From: Urechis unicinctus
Lineage: Eukaryota > Annelida > Polychaeta > Xenopneusta > Urechidae
NCBI GenBank assembly: GCA_034190875.2
Contig: CM067353.1
Coordinates: 30,952,559-31,016,558, forward strand
Length of the DNA stretch: 64,000 bases
Reading direction: 5' to 3'
Made by a program: the position numbers and the translations under genes. Below, piece by piece: positions 33,160-48,296 of the stretch. The notes under the pieces are model-generated. The model did no database searches. It was not told the origin of the DNA and saw nothing but the letters and a program-made list of their open reading frames with translations. Within the stretch, counting starts at the first letter, position 1; each line of letters starts with the position of its first letter.

Positions 33160-34480
33160 ATTAAACCCGAGCACCACATTTTCAGCGGATTTATGTCCAC
33201 AATACTTGAGAGAATGTAAAATTATCTACCGTGGTCAGATTAAAAGATATTTTCCTACGTTTTGAAACATAAAAATCGGATATGTCAAAAAACGATAGTT
33301 TTGATCTTTAAGCATCCTCGGTCGGTTGCACTCCGTCTCTCTGTCACATTAGTTGTATAATCATTGTGGTCAGTATAATTTGAGAACCACATATTGATAC
33401 AAGAAAACTATAAGTCATAGGTTATAAATGTGAAATTTATTGTCAGGACCGTGCATGCGAAATGTCATGTCTGGTTTAAGAAATATCTGTGTATCTAGCA
33501 ATAATCAAGCTCTTATCGTATAGATAAACAGACGTTTTGCCAACAGATAAACAAATATGACCAATTACATAAATATAGATCATTGCCTAAGTGGATGGGT
33601 GGTTGAACAATACGAATTGCTTTGGTGATTAGCTACCCTCTGCGCCTGTCATTAAAAATCCAACCAATCGGTCAAATAGAATGAACACTAGCCCACCGCT
33701 CCCTCACCAGAGAAGCATCTTCCTTTCATCTTCCCCTTCATGATACTACGCGCTGGAAAACAACAATAAATGAGGTGACCGCATACTACCAGAAAAGCGC
33801 TCCCCCCTCCCCGTGTCTGTCCATTAAACTCCCCTCGTTGTCAAACAACCGAGAAGATGCCTTAGTTGCTGTCTTGCGTCCCACCGTGATATCGTGCCTC
33901 GTCTTGCGGTTTGGTTGTGAAGTAATTCCTGATGCTTACCACGAGACGATTTTCTTTTACATTAGACGAACACAGTTTAGGCCGATTGGGGCCGGCCTCG
34001 TAAAGGTTGCCGGCCAATACACAAGGAACATCTGTGTCTCTATGGAAGCATGTGGTAACATGTGTAGGGGGGGGGGGGGGGGGGCAATGTTGATATCAGC
34101 TATGTAACCGACCTCGCAGGGTATTTCTCAAATAAAAAAGGCGACAGGGTGATACGGAATGCTTGTCATATGATGCCTGTGGGTTTGCGGCAACATAGCT
34201 CAGAAAGAACGAACCAACGGTGCCATGTGATACATAAAAGTATCACAGCTACAATGTTATTCAATGATATGTTGGATAAAATTGGTGCAAACATCTTGAA
34301 TGTGATATTCAGTGTATATAAATGTCTTCAGAAGGATTACAGCTTCCGTTCGTGGGAACTATTACTGTAGCGGCAGCTTTGCCACCAAAGTAACGGCCAA
34401 TAAAGTTACAATTAACATATTCCGTTCTTTGACTAACATACACATGAATACACATACACAAAGACCTGACCAGTCTGGTA
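33160..34480. other. Intergenic DNA, no recognised gene
   Basis: A 110-codon plus frame at 33775-34107 runs into a G18 tract (34067-34084) and has no motif. The remainder is AT-rich and noncoding in appearance. Confidence 0.45.
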
Positions 34481-34485
34481 CGTAG

Positions 34486-37400
34486 ACTGTAAGTATCGGT
34501 CTATAATTCCACTTCACAACTTCAATAACTCGCCGCCATAGCTTGTGAGTATTGGTCTGTAACTCGTCATCACTGCTTCTGAGTATCGGTTATCGGTATC
34601 CCTCGCCTCTTGCGAGTATCGATATTAAAGAGTCTGTTCAGCCCCATATAAGGAAAGTGGTTGCCTAGCAAGCTGCTTGGTAACAGCACCTTGGAAACCA
34701 AAAATGTTACATTTTCAGACTTTCAGTCGCTACGCGGCGCTGTGGTCTCAGAAAAAGATCCTTACTTCGACAGTCGCCATTTATGTTGTCGGACATTATC
34801 CTTCCTGCTTGTCGGTCTAATGTGTGCACAATTATGCCCACAACTTGAATGAGTGAAGATTTTATGAAATCTACATTATGTAACTAAAGCGGAAGAATAC
34901 ACGTCGTTAGCGAGGTAAATTCAGAGCGCGTTATGATTTACAGCTAACATTCGTGTAGTTCATGGTTTTAGGGAGGCACCGTTATCGATGGAACGACATA
35001 ACTAAATAAAACAGATCTCCACAGTATATCATGAACATTTCCTGTCAAATAATAATGTTAAAAACTTATCAGCATAACTTCCATCATGTAAACTCGGCGG
35101 CAAAAATTAGAAGATGTCATTATTTACGTCTGCGTTAATCGTAGTAATGTAATAACGAAATGATCCCTGATTGCCTTATACGTGGCTGAACAGTCTCTTT
35201 AAGCTCCACTTCACGGCTTGTAACTATCGCTCTGTAACTCCGTTTCACTACATGTGAGTATCGGTCTATAACTCGCCTTCACTGCTTGTGCATATCTATA
35301 AATCCAGTTCACTGCTTGTGAGTATCAGTCTATAACCCCATTTTACTGCATGCAAGTATCGGTCGGTAACTCCCCATCACTGATTGTGTGTATCGGTCCA
35401 TAACTTACTGCCATTACATGCGTGTATCGGTCTATAACTCCCCATCAATTATTGTGAGTATCCTTCCTCCTCACTGCTTGTGTGTATCGGACTTTGATTC
35501 AATTTCACTACTTATGAGTGTCAGTCTATTACTCCCACTCACTGCTTGCCAAGAATCAGTTTCTAACTCCCCTTCACTGCTTGCGAGTGTCGGTCTTTAA
35601 CTACCTTCACTGCATGCTAGTATCCGTCAGTAACTCTCCTTCTTTACTTGTGAATGTTAGTCTGTAACTTCCATTCACTGCTTATGAGTGCTGGTCTGTA
35701 ACTACCATTCACTGCTTGTGAGTGTCGGTCGCTAACTTCCATTCACTGCTTATAAGTACTGGTCTGTAACTACCATTCACTGCTTGTGAGTGTCGGTCGC
35801 TAACTACCTTCACTGCATGGTAGTATCCGTCAGTAACACTCCTTCTTTACTTGTGAATGTTGGTCTCTAACTACCATTCACTGCACGCGAGTATCAATCG
35901 ATAACTCTACTACACTGCTTGTGAGCGTCGGTCTCTAACTATAATCATTTCTTGTGAATATTGGACTGTTTCTCCCCTTAATTGCTTTTGAGTTTCTGTA
36001 ACTGCCCTTAATGCGAGTGCTTTCACTGAGTGAGTGTCGTCTCTAACTGCCATTCACTGTCTATGACTGTCTCTAACTACCATTCACCATGTCGGTCACT
36101 AGCTATTACTGCGCCCAATGTGCTTGTGAGTGTCGGCCTCTCACTGCCTTTCCCTGCTTGTGAGTATCGCTCTATAACTCCACTATACGACTTGTGGGTG
36201 TCGGTGTGTAACTACCAGTCACTGCTCGTAAGTGTCGGTCTCTAACTCACCTCCACTGCTTGTGAGCGCCGGTCTCTAAGTGCATTTCACTGCATGCGAG
36301 TATCGGCCTGTAGCATCTCTTCACTGATTGTGAGTGTCGGTCTCTAACTACCATTCACTGCTTATAACTGCCGGTCTGCTTATGATTGTCGGTCTCTAAC
36401 GGTCATTTACTGTTTGCGAGTGTCGGTCTCTAACTAACCCTTCATGTGAGTGTCGGTCTGCATTCACTGTGAGTGTCTGTCTCTCAACTTCACTGCTTGC
36501 GAGTGTCAGTCTCCATTTAATGTGAGTGTCCGTCTGTAGCTACCATTCATTGCATGCGAGTAGTGGACTGTAACTCTCCTTCACTGCTCGTGAGTGTCGG
36601 TCTGTAACTTCCATTCACTGCTTATGTGTGTCGGTTTCTAACTCCTCCTCACTGGTTGTGAGTGTGTCTCGTGTCTGTCTCGAACTCCCCTTCCCTGCTT
36701 GCGAGTGTGTCTCAACTCCCTTCACTTAATGTGACTGCTTGTGAGTGTCTGTCTCGAACTCCCCTTCACTGCTTGTGACTTCCATTCACTGTGTGTGTCT
36801 CTAACTCACCCTTCACTTGCTGCTTGTGAGTGTCTGTCTCGAACTCCCCTTTACTGCTTGTGTGTGTCAGTCTCGAACTCCCCCCCACCCTTCACTGATT
36901 GTGAGTGTCTGTCTCGAACTCCCCTTCATTGCTTGTGAGTGTCTGTCTCGAACTCCCCTTCACTGCTTGTGAGTGCCTGTCTCGAACCCCCCTTCACTGC
37001 TTGTGAGTGTCTGTGTATTGAACTCCTGTGAGTGTCTGTCTCTAACTGCAATCACTGCTTGTCAGTATCGGTCTGTAACTCCCTTTCATTGACTCTGAGT
37101 ATCTGTCTGTAACTATCATTCACTGTGACTGTGAGTATCTGTCTGTAACTACCATTCACTGTACGGTGTATCGGTCTATAACTCCGCTTCATTGCCTGTG
37201 AGTATCGGTCAACAAATCCACTGTGCGACTTGTGAGTGTCGGTTTCCAACTACCATTCACTGCTTGTGAGTATCACTCTATGACTCCACTTTACTGCTTT
37301 TGAGTGTAGGTATCTTACTCTAACCACTGCATGCGAGTATCAGCTGTTATTCCCCTTCACTGATTGTGTGTATCTCTCTATCACTCCTCTTCTCTGCTTG

Positions 37401-38308
37401 CGTGTTTCGGTCTATAACTACCCTTCAATGCCTGCGGGTGTTTGTCTGAATCTACCCGTCACTGATTTTGAGTATCGCTCTTTAACTTCTTGTTACTTAT
37501 TTGGAGTATTGGTCCATAACTTCACCTCAGTACTTGTGAGCATCGCTCTAACATTCGACTTAACTACTTGTGAGTATCGGTCTCTTACTACCAATCACTG
37601 CTTGTGTATGTCAGTCTATAAATCATGTTCGCTTCCTGTGGGTATCTGTCTATAAATATCCTTCACTGCATGCGGGTTTTGGTCTGTAACTCTCGACCAC
37701 TGCTTGTGTGTATTGACTTTGATTTCACTGCATTTCTTGTAAGTATCGGTCAATAACTCCCCTTCACTTCTTGTGACTATCGGTTTATAACTCCTCTTCG
37801 TTGCTTGTGAGTATCGGTCAATAATTCCACTTCATTGCTTGTTAATATCGGTGTATAATACTACCTCACCTCGTGTGAGCATAGGTTTAAAATCCCCCAT
37901 CACTGCTTGTGTGAACCCGTCTATAAGTCATGTTCGCTGCTTGTGAGTATCGGCATATAGCTTTACTCCACTACTAGTATCGGTCTACAACTCGTCTTCA
38001 GTGCTTGTGTGTATCGGTCTATAACTCGCCATCACTGCTTGTGGGTATCGGTCTATGAATCCCGTTTACTGCCTGTGAGTATCGGTCTATAAATCCCGTT
38101 CACTGCCTGTGATTATCGGTCTATTAATTAACCTCACTACTTGTGGTTATTGATCTATAACTCCTCTTCATTACTTTTCTGTATCGGTCTATAGTTCCCT
38201 ATCACTGTTTGTGAGTATGGTCTCCAACTCCCCTTCACGGCTGATGACGATCGGTCTATAACTTCCCGTTACTTCTTGTGAGTATCCTTCAATAACTCCC
38301 CATCACTG
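34486..38308. repeat. 34-bp minisatellite array
   Basis: The main array is 35190-38308 (about 90 units), with four outlying units at 34486-34630. A typical unit is TCACTGCTTGTGAGTATCGG plus TCTATAACTCCCCT, about 34 bp. Variants are regional: TATCGGTCTATAAC types at both ends, TGTCGGTCTCTAAC types at about 35.6-36.6 kb, and TGTCTGTCTCGAACTCCCC types at about 36.65-37.0 kb. That is the pattern expected from local unit homogenisation. With a 34-bp period the reading frame shifts every unit, so the Ser/Cys/Leu-rich frames seen here are not genes. Confidence 0.95.
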
Positions 38309-41300
38309 GCTCTCTATCGTGTTATACATGCCTTGCCCTGGTTTTGTATCTCTAGCTATACCTAACGCCGTTTCGTTTATATCTCTGTGAATACCGCCAT
38401 CATCCGTGTGCTCCAGCTTCAGTTTAAAACTCTCTCCATCGCTTTGATTGTTTCTGTGTATACCTGCTCTTAACTGGTTTTGTAAGTCTGCTCTGAACAC
38501 TTCATCGGTATAAACTGGTGATCTATGAGAGCTTCTAAAAAGTTCGAAAGAGATACGTTTCACTGAATTAAAAATACTTCAGATGATAAATAGTTCAAGT
38601 CACCTGCACATATGAACTCACAGCGCCACTGACTGTCATGGGTCCTGTAAATTACGGCGGTCACCTTTACAAATTTAATACATTTTACAATTGCCTACAT
38701 CGCCAACATCGCTGTAAACATGGCATCATCTCCCCTAGCCCTGACATCTAGGCTACATCTCCATCATCACAGTGGCCGAGACTGCATTAATCCCTTCATT
38801 GTCATAAAGGCAAATAACTAAGAAGGGAATGGGGAACTTTGATGACCGCAGCATCATCGCGCGGCGTGGGTAAATTCGCTTTGGGTCGTGGTACTATCTC
38901 TGCCGCGTGGAATTGCTGTACTTATAAAGGAACGAGGTATGATATATCCTTGGGTTCTTTTTTCTCCGAAGGACAGTAATCAACATTCTTTGATAAAGGC
39001 TACATCACCATTAATACTGACAGCAAGGCAAACTATAGCCGCGCACGACGGTAACATAAATATATGTGCGTCGTGCGGTGAGCGTGTTATTTCGAGTGCA
39101 TGTAGCTTCTCATCAATACGTATCTACATGTATGTCGATAATTGAGATGAATATCCTTTGAACTACACTATTTTGGTTATCCACTGTCTCGTGATTATTT
39201 AGCAATTGTCACATGAACTTTATGAATCACAACTTTCGTTCACGGCAACCCACGTTTTGGACATATAAAGTCACATAACGAAGTTTCAGTTTCATTCGCC
39301 ATGTGGCTGCAGGTCCCGAGAGGGGGTGGGGGCACTTAAGTATATAGAGGTAGTATGCATGTGCCGTGGTATGTTTTTTTCGGCCTCTCGGCTTGTAAGA
39401 CGCGTTTTGTAGGACGTGTTATGCTTTTGCTATTTTCACCTTGTACGATGGGTATGGGTTTTCGAGGTCCAAGGGCACACTCCTACTCAGAACAAGGCCC
39501 AGTGCCCCCACCGGGCTGCGGGAATCCATAAGTGTTATCCTTTTTTAATTGTCAATGCGATATCGTTGAATACATATCCCCCTCTAAGATAGGTATTGCT
39601 AAAAGATAATCATTAACAAAATGACACATATACTTAAATAATACAATTCGGAAAGCAAAAGTGCGCTTATGAAGAACATTGTCAGCGCGTGCGAAATCGA
39701 ACCCAATTTTAAGAATTATTTGTCAAATATGGCTACCGTGAGAATCGAAAACGAGACCGATATTACAGAGGTAGCAGAGTGTTGTGTCTGCGGGGCGAGG
39801 TCGAGTGGAGGAGCCAGCAAGCAACTCGCGCTTTTCAATTGGGCGCGCGTCTACGGGTGATGCACAAAGAAAATGGGCCAGAGATGATATAATTCTGTAT
39901 CATACTGCAGGTTTGCCGCAATTTCGTGATGAAACCGAACAATAATACAATACTGTTGTAATAGTAACAGACCTCGTGTCTTTTTGTGATATAATCTTTT
40001 ATTTTGTCACAAATTTCATGGCATGAAGGGCTTTGTAAGTTTATAGCGAGTTCATCTGTCATTATGACTTCGAAACCTTAGAAATTTCGCAGGCGGCTCT
40101 TCGCCTCTACAGCGCGGATGTGAGAGATTGAAAATAGTAAATTCCTCGGAAGCTGTCAGAGGCGATGTTTCTTCGCATATCCCCACCCCCCTCCCCAACC
40201 TCACACACGGCGGCTCGATTACCCAACATTGCTGCGAAACATTACCTGAGTCGCAGAGCCGCGCGGAAACGAGGTCAAATCGCGCAGAGCGGTTGCTATG
40301 CAACGGTCAATGGGACCGAAGACGAATCCCTGATGAAATGACCGGTACTGGTGAGGTGACCCATCTTATTATAATGATGGGTATGTCGTTACTAAGATAT
40401 AACAAAAAAACTTAACAAATGTCATTTGAGACTAGAATAGTACTGACATTTTTTCAGTCCTTCGATATCGATTATTTTTGGTATGGGAGCATGCTACATA
40501 GCTCCACTCATACGATCTTGATTACAAAGCGTTGTAACCCCTCCGGCGGGAAGCGCGCAAACTTTTGGAAACCTGAAAGAGCGAAAACTCGCCGAATATA
40601 TATACTGAAACTCCTGATGCATACATATTAAGATAATTCAGGCCTTTGCATGATAGTCAATTTTAAAGAATAACACTTTTAGGTTATGCTGAGAATTTCG
40701 TTAACATATACCCCGGATATTCGTTAAAATTCACAAAACATTGACTGTCGCCCAACCGTCGTGTTGATAAACATTTGGGTATATATTTGAAAGCATAAAA
40801 ATTACAATAAAGCAAATTTCGTTGCATGGAGAGTAACACAATTGATCGCCAGACCTAACTAGCACACAAACTACAGCTTGACAAAATTTGGAGCCAATAT
40901 AAACAAAAAGGGAATAGGCAGGAAGCGTTCAACTTTGGGAGACACCAGATATAAGGGTCGGGAGCCAATTGGGCCCCGACCTTTGTGAAATTGTCGCCCA
41001 ATGGTCGCATTTGAGCATATATACCATTACATCGCACATGATGACATCAAACCTAAGCCATTTCATTATGGCTATTCGAGGCAAGAGTTTAATATGTTAT
41101 GTAATATTGTGGCACCTCTTAACATTTATGATGATAAACTACCCGAAAGCCCTACCGAGTTTCCAATGAACTAATGCATATAAACGTAATTTAATATCAA
41201 GGGTGTTATAAGGTGAATGAAAAAAGAAAAAAATGCAGCAAACAGTCAGGGAAAAAAACAATAAGTGAACACATCGAATTATTTTGAAAAAACTCTTTAA

Positions 41301-41340
41301 CTACGAACTCTGTAGGAATAGCTTAATGGCGTAGTATGTG
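38309..41340. other. Intergenic DNA with weak frames
   Basis: A minus frame of 86 codons at 38303-38563 borders the minisatellite and is unrecognised. A plus frame at 39669-39860 contains EVAECCVCGARSSGGASKQL, a Cys-rich segment that looks protein-like but is too short to place. At 40.74-41.0 kb words such as CGCCCAACCGTCG and GGTCGCATTTG recall the repeat words at 28.1-28.4 kb. GTGGGGGCAC (39327) has an inverted partner GTGCCCCCAC about 180 bp on. Confidence 0.4.
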
Positions 41341-41344
41341 AATA

Positions 41345-41560
<216 letters not shown>

Positions 41561-44500
41561 AAGATTAGCATGAGGCTGGAAATGATTTGGAAAATGTTTT
41601 GCTTAAAAACTTCCTGTACATTTGCAAGCTTGCCTGGACTATTTTAATATTTACTGGTTTTACTAAGGTGCTATGAAGCTCAACCCTTGCAACAAGCTGC
41701 AGATAAATACTGCTAAACGTCAGTAGTGATATGACAGCTTCTTGTCTCTTTTGCCTTCGATTGACCTTCTTATAACACTGCGCTCCTGGAAGGGTATATT
41801 TCTGGGGGAAAAAATGTCACTGACTGACAAAGCAAAACTTTGAAAAGTACTGACCCGAATTGTTGGAGGATACCAAAATGACTTGAATCATATTGCAGTC
41901 TATTTTAGTGAGGTTTAAACATCGGATGGGCATTGCGGTTACCAAAGTCAGTGATCATACCTGCTTTGATGCGTTCCAGGTGTATACAGGGTCAACCAAA
42001 ATCTAATTATTTTTATGTTGATTACCCCGCAGGTGATGTACAAGTCAGTTATTCACAATGCCTTAATTCAGAATATAATCAGATGTTGCAGTTCATTCAT
42101 GCTGATATGTCCTGGCTGCAATTTCAGACAAGATAAATTGATACATGTGTAAATAGGTAATGTTGGATTAATACCATTATTCTGGTTGCCGTGATATGAA
42201 CAATCGTACTGAGCCTGGTATAAAGAGCTGTTTGTCGTGCGGTGTTATTTCATGCAGGTAGTCTGTCGTGACACTCGGAACACTTCATTATATCGTAGCC
42301 ACAGGTAAATACAAGAATGTGGGTTTGTTGCTTAAGGTGCACTTTCATATCAGTTACAGGATCCCGTAGCTCTATTGATTATGATTCGTGACTTCATGAC
42401 GAGGACGGACGAGAAAGACTGTGGCATCACCTGCAGTGCAAAATAGGTAAAGTCAAATAAGTAATCAAGAATGGTACATACCCTGTCTCAAGTAAACAAT
42501 GTCCTACACAAATATGACTCCATAAAGTACCATCAGAGAGTGGTCATCCATCACTATGCGCTTTACAGGGTTAAGACCTTAGGCAGTTATTATTTCAATG
42601 ATTGATGCTGAGCGTAAACACCAGCTAAATGTTTAGCTTCCATGTCCAGATGGTCACATCTATCAGAGTGTACACTGCTACCGATAACGGAAACAATATG
42701 TATGTCGTTGACCTAGAGTTAGCATATATTGTATACATATAATGTACAACATCGCCCACATTCCATCTATGCATATTCGGAAAATTCATCTGATGACCTT
42801 CAGCCTCAAATGTAATGGCATACGCTTTGGAACATTGTCTGAAAGCTCTCAGTACCATTATTCTGCGGTAATGTGTACCGATTGTAAGGCTCAGTTACCC
42901 TTCTAATCCTGAAATCCACATAACTGACTAAGTCGGATAATACAGAGCTTAGAGTCGCGTTGCATAGATGCGTAACCGATAACCTGATGTCACAATGACA
43001 ACGTCCCCTTGACGTCATACCGACATTATCAAAACGACGTTACCTCAGCAGAGTTATGTATCTACCCAGTGAATGATAACAAACCTATAGTAGGTACTAC
43101 ACATGGTTTTATTAGTCAATGTATGATTTTCAGTAATATCCTTTTGAAATCAAGCTAGCCCCTCTATCCCTCCTCCCGGTCACACATGGAGATAATTCGC
43201 GATACTAACCACTCACTCCATAACATTATCATTGGTTTTTCATATATGTAATGTTTGTGTGTTGGTAATGGGTTGCATTTCCTTTCAAAAAAGGAATAAG
43301 TCACATTGTCGACCCTACTTCATTAGACCAGGATATTTCTATTTGCACTGGTTTTGACATCAAGCGAAGATTGTATATTAGCAGAAAGAAATTGGCTAGA
43401 TTTTTAGGAATTTGGTTCGAGATATATGCTTATATCTTACTTTGTTTTCTTATAATGCTTAGGCCATGACTATAATGTTTGTTTTTGTCGCCTCAAAACG
43501 GATATTTCTAGACCTAGATTGTACCAAGTATGTATCGTTTTCTAACCCGATACAAAAATGGGAATTTTGAGGCTCGTTACATCAAGTCGGATATTTCTAG
43601 ACCTAGATTATACCAAGTATGTATCATTTTCTAGGCCTACTTCAAGTGTAAAAACAACATTTCCCTAGTTGACAGTATATAACGCTATTCCTTCATGAGG
43701 CTATAGCAGTGCCCTCGTAAATGCGGAATGTGCTATTTGGTGTGTACGTAATGCGCCATAGGTAAAGTTATGAGTCGGATTAAGCGATCAGCATCAATCA
43801 TTGGAATGGTGATTGAGTGTATCCTGGCCGATAATGCGCTTATCCGCTTCATGTTGATTCAAGTCCACTCCCATGGTGCGCGTATTGGTGCAATAGTAAT
43901 TGTTTCCATACACATCAACGTGCTTGCGCTTTACTTGAATGGTCTTGGTTTTATAATACGACAATCAGACTTTTCATACGTGTTTGCAATCTGCAGTCAC
44001 GACACATTCTGACTGGTTTCCAGGTACATTCGTATTGAGTGGATGTTATTCATCGTTATAACGTGGCAATATAATACACTGGTCACCGTCGGTTGGCCAT
44101 TTGCAATGCAAGCCACGTACGTAAATATATCAGTTTAGCACTGTATCAGCGGCAATGCAACATCGCACATAACTCGTTGCAGAGAAGGCAAAGACGTGCA
44201 AGAAATGGATATGACTGATTTATGACCGTTATTGCATCTCAGTCACTAAAAAACAATTGATGAATAAATTAGATTATTCACTTTGAATTACCATTCGGTG
44301 CGACCACATAGTCACTTAAATTTCTCATAAATGTACCTTCGATAATGCGGCAAGACCTCCGTTACTAATTAAGCTACCTTTACATTATCCCACATATATA
44401 GAATTCATCACATATTGCTTAAAGTGTGCAGGGCTCTGTTTGCTGGAATCTTTTAACAATACAGCTTATACTTGACTCTCGTCTCTGCCAGATTACCGTT

Positions 44501-45987
44501 CAGCGTTGCAATGATCTTATCACTTGTGTATATGCACTGATCGATGCGTATTGCTGTAGAGCGTTCGGGTTGTTTGCCACAATTATACGTCACATATTGG
44601 CCTCTCGCCTCTAGTAACCATCGATAAAAACTCTTAGGGATGTTATAATCATAAGCAATATAAGGGTCATTTGCCGCATCAAATTGTTCTTTATAGAGCC
44701 CAGCGATGCAAAGTAAAACTTCGCGCGTGGTTTGTTACGATAATGGTAACAGGAATTGCACCGATTTGGTGGCGTGCGTTCCAACATTGCGAACTCAAAA
44801 TCATGAAACGTTGGGGGTCGGTACACACTATAAATTTCGTGGGGTACGGCCAGAACATTCGTTATATACCAATCTTTCACTGTGCTGTTAAGTTATGTTT
44901 AGGTTCAAAATTAAGCTAAGAACAATTGGGGTTTCCAAGAACAACAGCTTATAGACCCATGCTTAATTACGATGCATTTGCTTATTATAGGTATGTAAAA
45001 GTTGAATACATATGCATGTTTTGTAACTAATTGATCCTGGCATTCAAGACCACCATTTAAGACTATCTAGTAGCAGATATTTATTCATTTCCTTTAATAG
45101 CTGATATCCTCTCGGTAATCCAATCTCTGTAAAGAAGACGACTCCAGCAAGGTCGTAAATACAAACTTTTCTCTGTCAGGCTTTTTATTGACAAGACAAA
45201 TGAACGCTCTCATTGCATTTGCAACACTTTCACAGCAATATGCGCTATTTATCAGCCACAGAGCAGTCATGTTAGGCTAGACAAAACGTTAGTTTATACC
45301 AATTAAAGGCTTGTTACCTTGAAACATAGCAACCTTGCCAGCCTCTCATGGCTATTTGCTGATCATGCGGTTAACCTTATTACATACCTTGCTAACCCCT
45401 GATATCAAAGTAGACAGGGAGGAAGTGTTTGGAACCGGTAATGTCCTGACGACACGATAAATCTATATAACAACCTTGCTTCCTTGAAATCTGCGAATCG
45501 ATATCCTCGAATACCTATTACCTTTTGTGGAAGGGTTTAGGGTCAAAAGCTGTATATTGTGTCTATTAAATATTTCCGATATTGTTTTCCTTTCATTGCG
45601 GCCTTTAATCCTGCCTTAGATTGATAAACATTCCACGACCTATACCGTGTGATGTGTGTTGTTTGGTTTGATAGATTCAGTAGAACCAACATAGAGCGCG
45701 GTGCCCAATAGGGACGGTCACGATTATACCGTGGATTAAGAACGTATGCCTGTGACTTAAGTCGTTAAGTCGTTTAATGGAAAAGTTGTTCAATAATGCA
45801 TGTCTTTCATCGATCGGTAATCCGTGGAGATTCAAAGATGTACTGATGTATTGCATTTATCGATCGGCAAACTCTATAATCGTTCGGATTGATACCAGAT
45901 AACGTGGTCGCAAATAACCTTAAGCCAGACAGTTGTGGTAAAACGATTCATTGACTCAGTAAAACTATAAAAATGTGCGCTATATTC

Positions 45988-46089
45988 TCACGACAAATGC
46001 CAGACTGGGCCGGATTTAGTTTTATCTCCGTAGTAGTAATCAGTGGCATTCAGTGGTGCTTGGCTAAACCAAGCTCGAACCAGTCGTGG
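45988..46089. ncRNA. Candidate structured element in copy B
   Basis: Counterpart of 10710-10811. P1 is CACGAC with GTCGTG, P2 is AATGCCA with TGGCATT (46044-46050), and P3 is GCTTGG (46058-46063) with CCAAGC (46069-46074). Each stem is shortened by one pair relative to copy A, with no clear compensatory change. Confidence 0.22.
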
Positions 46090-48191
46090 TTATATTCTAC
46101 ATCCAATACCATCATTAGAGCATCTCGTTTCAAATAATTGCTGATCTTTTGCATTGGTAACAGAGCCCGACAATGAGATGAGTAATCAAGGGCGGTATAC
46201 ATGTTACGTGGTGACACCAACAGATGGAATTATGTTAGCTACAATTAACAAGACACGTCGTTTAGGTGACCCACCACCGGATAAAAAGTCAATTGAGACG
46301 TCGCCTTCAGGGGTTTATTGGTATTTAAGTCATCGAATCATGCGCTAAGGTGGGTTCCATTAAGATATTGAACAAAGAATGACAATCGAGAAATTGCCCC
46401 GGGGAAATTTCTAGGTAAAAGAGCAAATGGGTCGGTGATTGCAGATTCGATTAAAGGTATAAAGTCTACACACAAACATCAAGTCACTCATAATTATCAT
46501 CATCCATTAGTCAGCCCTGATGGATAGATAGCGAACTGTGTAAGCTTAACCTTTTGAATTGCGATTTGCTATACTGTAGGTAACAATGGCAATGGTAAAT
46601 TATAACTTTCGCATGAAAGCCTATGCATAACAAAACGCTATATAGTTTTTGGGCAGGTATATCTGCTGCTTTGTAATCTTTTGAATCGAAGTTCGATTAT
46701 GTCTTTGGTTGGACGTGATCTGGCCCGTGAATCATTTGAAAGGGTCACTAAGGCCGCATGTGCATGCGCTAAATGCTAAATGTGCACCTATTTAGCAAGA
46801 CTCTACATTAAGCTTATGAGCTTATTATCCACTTGCAATACACAATTTCTGTATTTCAACCGCTTAGCATTGTACACAATGCTGTCAAACTACACAGGTT
46901 TACTACCATGTGTGTATTCATCTACGCAGTGTATCAGTATTTTTGGTGACTTCGGACAGAAGACCGAACCTTAGCATTGGTTACACCATTGGTTATTATT
47001 GTGCAACCCTATACAAGCCATGTCGTAGAGTCGAACTCGGCCTAACTCGGCCGAACTCAATGTAATAATTCATTATCTTCGATAGTGTCTTTTTTATGCG
47101 CCTTGACCCATTTCTATTTTTATGATACCCCCCAGATGAATGGCTAAAATGCCTTTTCTTTCACTCTACGATTCTAACCCAACCAATGGAAGCAACACCA
47201 AGCAATGTAATTCAAGACCAACCTGATGTCCACCGACTGCAAACTGACTATTTTCACTGAAACGTTATATACATTATTTATGAAAAACTTGGAAGTTGCA
47301 TTATCGCCTACTGATAAGGCTACCACAGCTTGCGAATCGTCCTCTAGAGAGGGCATGACCCATTGCAAAAGATTGATGATTAATATTGACGTAAGCTCCG
47401 GAACCTGTCTGCAATGAACCTCGAATTTATGGCCCCATTAAGTGCAACAAGGGCGTGGCAACCCACCTCAGTGAATCATAAACGACGATTTAGGGCAAGG
47501 GACCATTCAATCAACTTCAGCTTAAAACATCATAGGTTGAACAACAAAAAACAACTACGCATATTGCTTTCACGTGGATAAAATAATATCAGTATCGTCG
47601 AAAAGACCGATTTAGAAAGGTATGTCGTATCATACGGTGATGACTATCTAAGCATGATGTATGAACCCAATGAAAGATACGAGATAGTGCGACATGTGCA
47701 TGAGCATCTTACTATATATCCTGTGCACTGACAAGGCAAACGCATTGTTTATCATTCAATGGAAAAGACCATTGTGATACCAAGACTTTAAATTGTATAT
47801 TCCCGTAAATATTTAATCAACTGGGTTGCGTCATTACCTGCAGTAAAATACAACATGACTATTTTAGATTTTATTGGACCTGGAAGTCATTATTATTCAT
47901 GATAAACATTGCGCACGGTATTCACAGCGTCGGCTCAATAACCGCCTCTGGCACCGCTGTTCACCAAATTTCACGATCAAACGAAGAAGCAAGCACTAAA
48001 CCTACACTGGCAGCTATCATGTTCTCGGTTCCTGCAAGTGATCACTTGTCAATGAACCTCTCTCAATGTGTGATCAGATATAAATCTATAAATACGTATA
48101 TATATATCAAGTTATATGTACATACATATTGACATAAATGAATACATATATATGCGTATTGATATTAATATATACATATAAACATTTCTGC

Positions 48192-48296
<105 letters not shown>

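Noticed and set aside
35388..37655. Ser/Cys/Leu-rich ORFs such as those at 36030, 36741 and 37368
   Set aside because: They are translations of a 34-bp minisatellite whose period shifts the frame each unit. There is no start context or splice support.
35190..38308. CRISPR-like array
   Set aside because: Units are directly adjacent with no unique spacers, and the host is a eukaryote. It is a minisatellite.
39327..39520. snRNA or other small RNA around the inverted GTGGGGGCAC / GTGCCCCCAC pair
   Set aside because: The sequence does not match the starts or Sm-site pattern of U1, U2, U4, U5 or U6 that I know. The pair alone is weak.
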